Shown one piece after another: positions 63,692 through 64,000 of a stretch of 64,000 nucleotides of DNA (the stretch's first letter is position 1; each line of letters opens with the position of its first letter). This stretch comes from Acholeplasma oculi. Its GTDB lineage: Bacteria > Bacillota_I > Bacilli_A > Acholeplasmatales > Acholeplasmataceae. Below the pieces are notes generated by a model. That model saw only the letters and a program-made list of their open reading frames with translations, had not been told where the DNA came from and ran no database searches. Both the position numbers and the translations under genes were made by a program. The stretch lies in contig NZ_FUZK01000003.1 in assembly GCF_900166985.1 (NCBI RefSeq), forward strand, positions 62,001-126,000. Reading direction: 5' to 3'.

Positions 63692-64000
63692 ATAGTAAGT
63701 CTTCCTTTAATTTTTGATAATCCTCAGGTATGCCCATATCGATAAAGTATGCATCAAATGATACACCTTTGATAGGTTTTAAAAATACATGTTTTTCTAA
63801 CACATCTTTTTCTAGTGAAAATTTCTTAGGTAACATTAAAGATTCTAAAAATGCACGGTGGAATCTATAGATTCCGCCATTAATGTAACCTTCTTTAGAT
63901 GCTGATCCTTTTTCAATGAATGATGAGACGTATCCATTTTTAAAGGTAACTTGACCATATCGATCATTTTGATTTAAATACTTAAGTGCCATGACGATGG
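63684..64000 (-). CDS. Sugar-phosphate nucleotidyltransferase, C-terminal part (cut by window edge)
   Basis: The frame is open to the window end, with the last 105 codons visible. The sequence GQVTFKNGYVSSFIEKG, YINGGIYRFHRAFLESL and DAYFIDMGIPEDYQKLKEDL is the C-terminal half of an NTP_transferase domain, including the conserved NGGIY and DxGxPxDY elements seen in HddC/RmlA-like enzymes. With GmhB next door, HddC-type GDP-heptose synthesis is possible. An internal ATG at 63992 is not the true start. Confidence 0.8.
   Translation of the reverse strand, partial: IVMALKYLNQNDRYGQVTFKNGYVSSFIEKGSASKEGYINGGIYRFHRAFLESLMLPKKFSLEKDVLEKHVFLKPIKGVSFDAYFIDMGIPEDYQKLKEDLLYE

Overview
The window looks like chromosome of a wall-less, AT-rich member of the Acholeplasmatales (Acholeplasma or a close relative). 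Reasons seen in the sequence: very low GC; TGA used as a stop (metN, nqrB and gnd end in TGA) and Trp written TGG, so the genetic code is standard and not the Mycoplasma code; a V-type instead of F-type ATPase; an Nqr/Rnf-type electron transport operon; a water-forming NADH oxidase; and no cell-wall genes. The species cannot be fixed from this window. No rRNA, tRNA, insertion sequence, phage or CRISPR array was seen.

Layout, left to right. 1-9.99 kb is housekeeping: an MBL-fold hydrolase, an RlmD-like rRNA methyltransferase, an M32 carboxypeptidase, an Hsp20 with a CIRCE operator on its promoter, zwf-gnd (oxidative pentose phosphate), two overlapping mgtE genes and a DtxR-family regulator. 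10.1-15.9 kb is a five-gene operon in nqrBCDEF order that lacks nqrA and rnfB/rnfC; its NqrC-like subunit carries five FMN-binding repeats outside the membrane. 16.0-24.4 kb is a complete nine-gene V-ATPase operon whose K subunit has the Na+-site residues of the Enterococcus hirae Na+-ATPase. Together these suggest a sodium-based membrane energy economy. 24.7-31.3 kb holds tldD/tldE and a heterodimeric ABC exporter, plus the broken tail of another ABC ATPase. 31.3-38.5 kb holds a DUF2089/SHOCT-like operon, pepT, an aldo/keto reductase, a degenerate AAA15-like protein and metNIQ; mscS follows.

The standout region is 39.4-55.3 kb, all on the minus strand. Three cyclic-di-GMP signalling proteins (one intact GGDEF diguanylate cyclase, one GGDEF-EAL protein with an intact EAL site, one degenerate GGDEF-EAL protein) are followed by a strong promoter and a c-di-GMP-I (GEMM) riboswitch with a terminator-type platform. 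Downstream lies a nine-gene operon: three surface proteins with a membrane signal anchor (two with a Val-Tyr/Phe-Ala-Trp-Phe type signal), a SipW-like Ser/His signal peptidase, a membrane-anchored McrB-type AAA+ ATPase, a DUF2357 coiled-coil partner, a second SipW-like signal peptidase, then a second c-di-GMP-I riboswitch starting at that gene's stop codon, and two more surface proteins, the last with about nine carbohydrate-binding-like repeats. I infer a c-di-GMP-switched surface fibre or adhesin system, TasA/SipW-like, with an unusual AAA+ motor or quality-control pair. I do not recognise this combination as a described system.

55.3-64.0 kb contains nox and then a surface polysaccharide cluster (Wzx-type flippase, UDP-galactopyranose mutase, DUF4422 protein, two GT4 glycosyltransferases, a hexapeptide acetyltransferase, a GmhB-like phosphatase and a nucleotidyltransferase cut by the window edge). 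It may supply a galactofuranose- and perhaps heptose-containing glycan.
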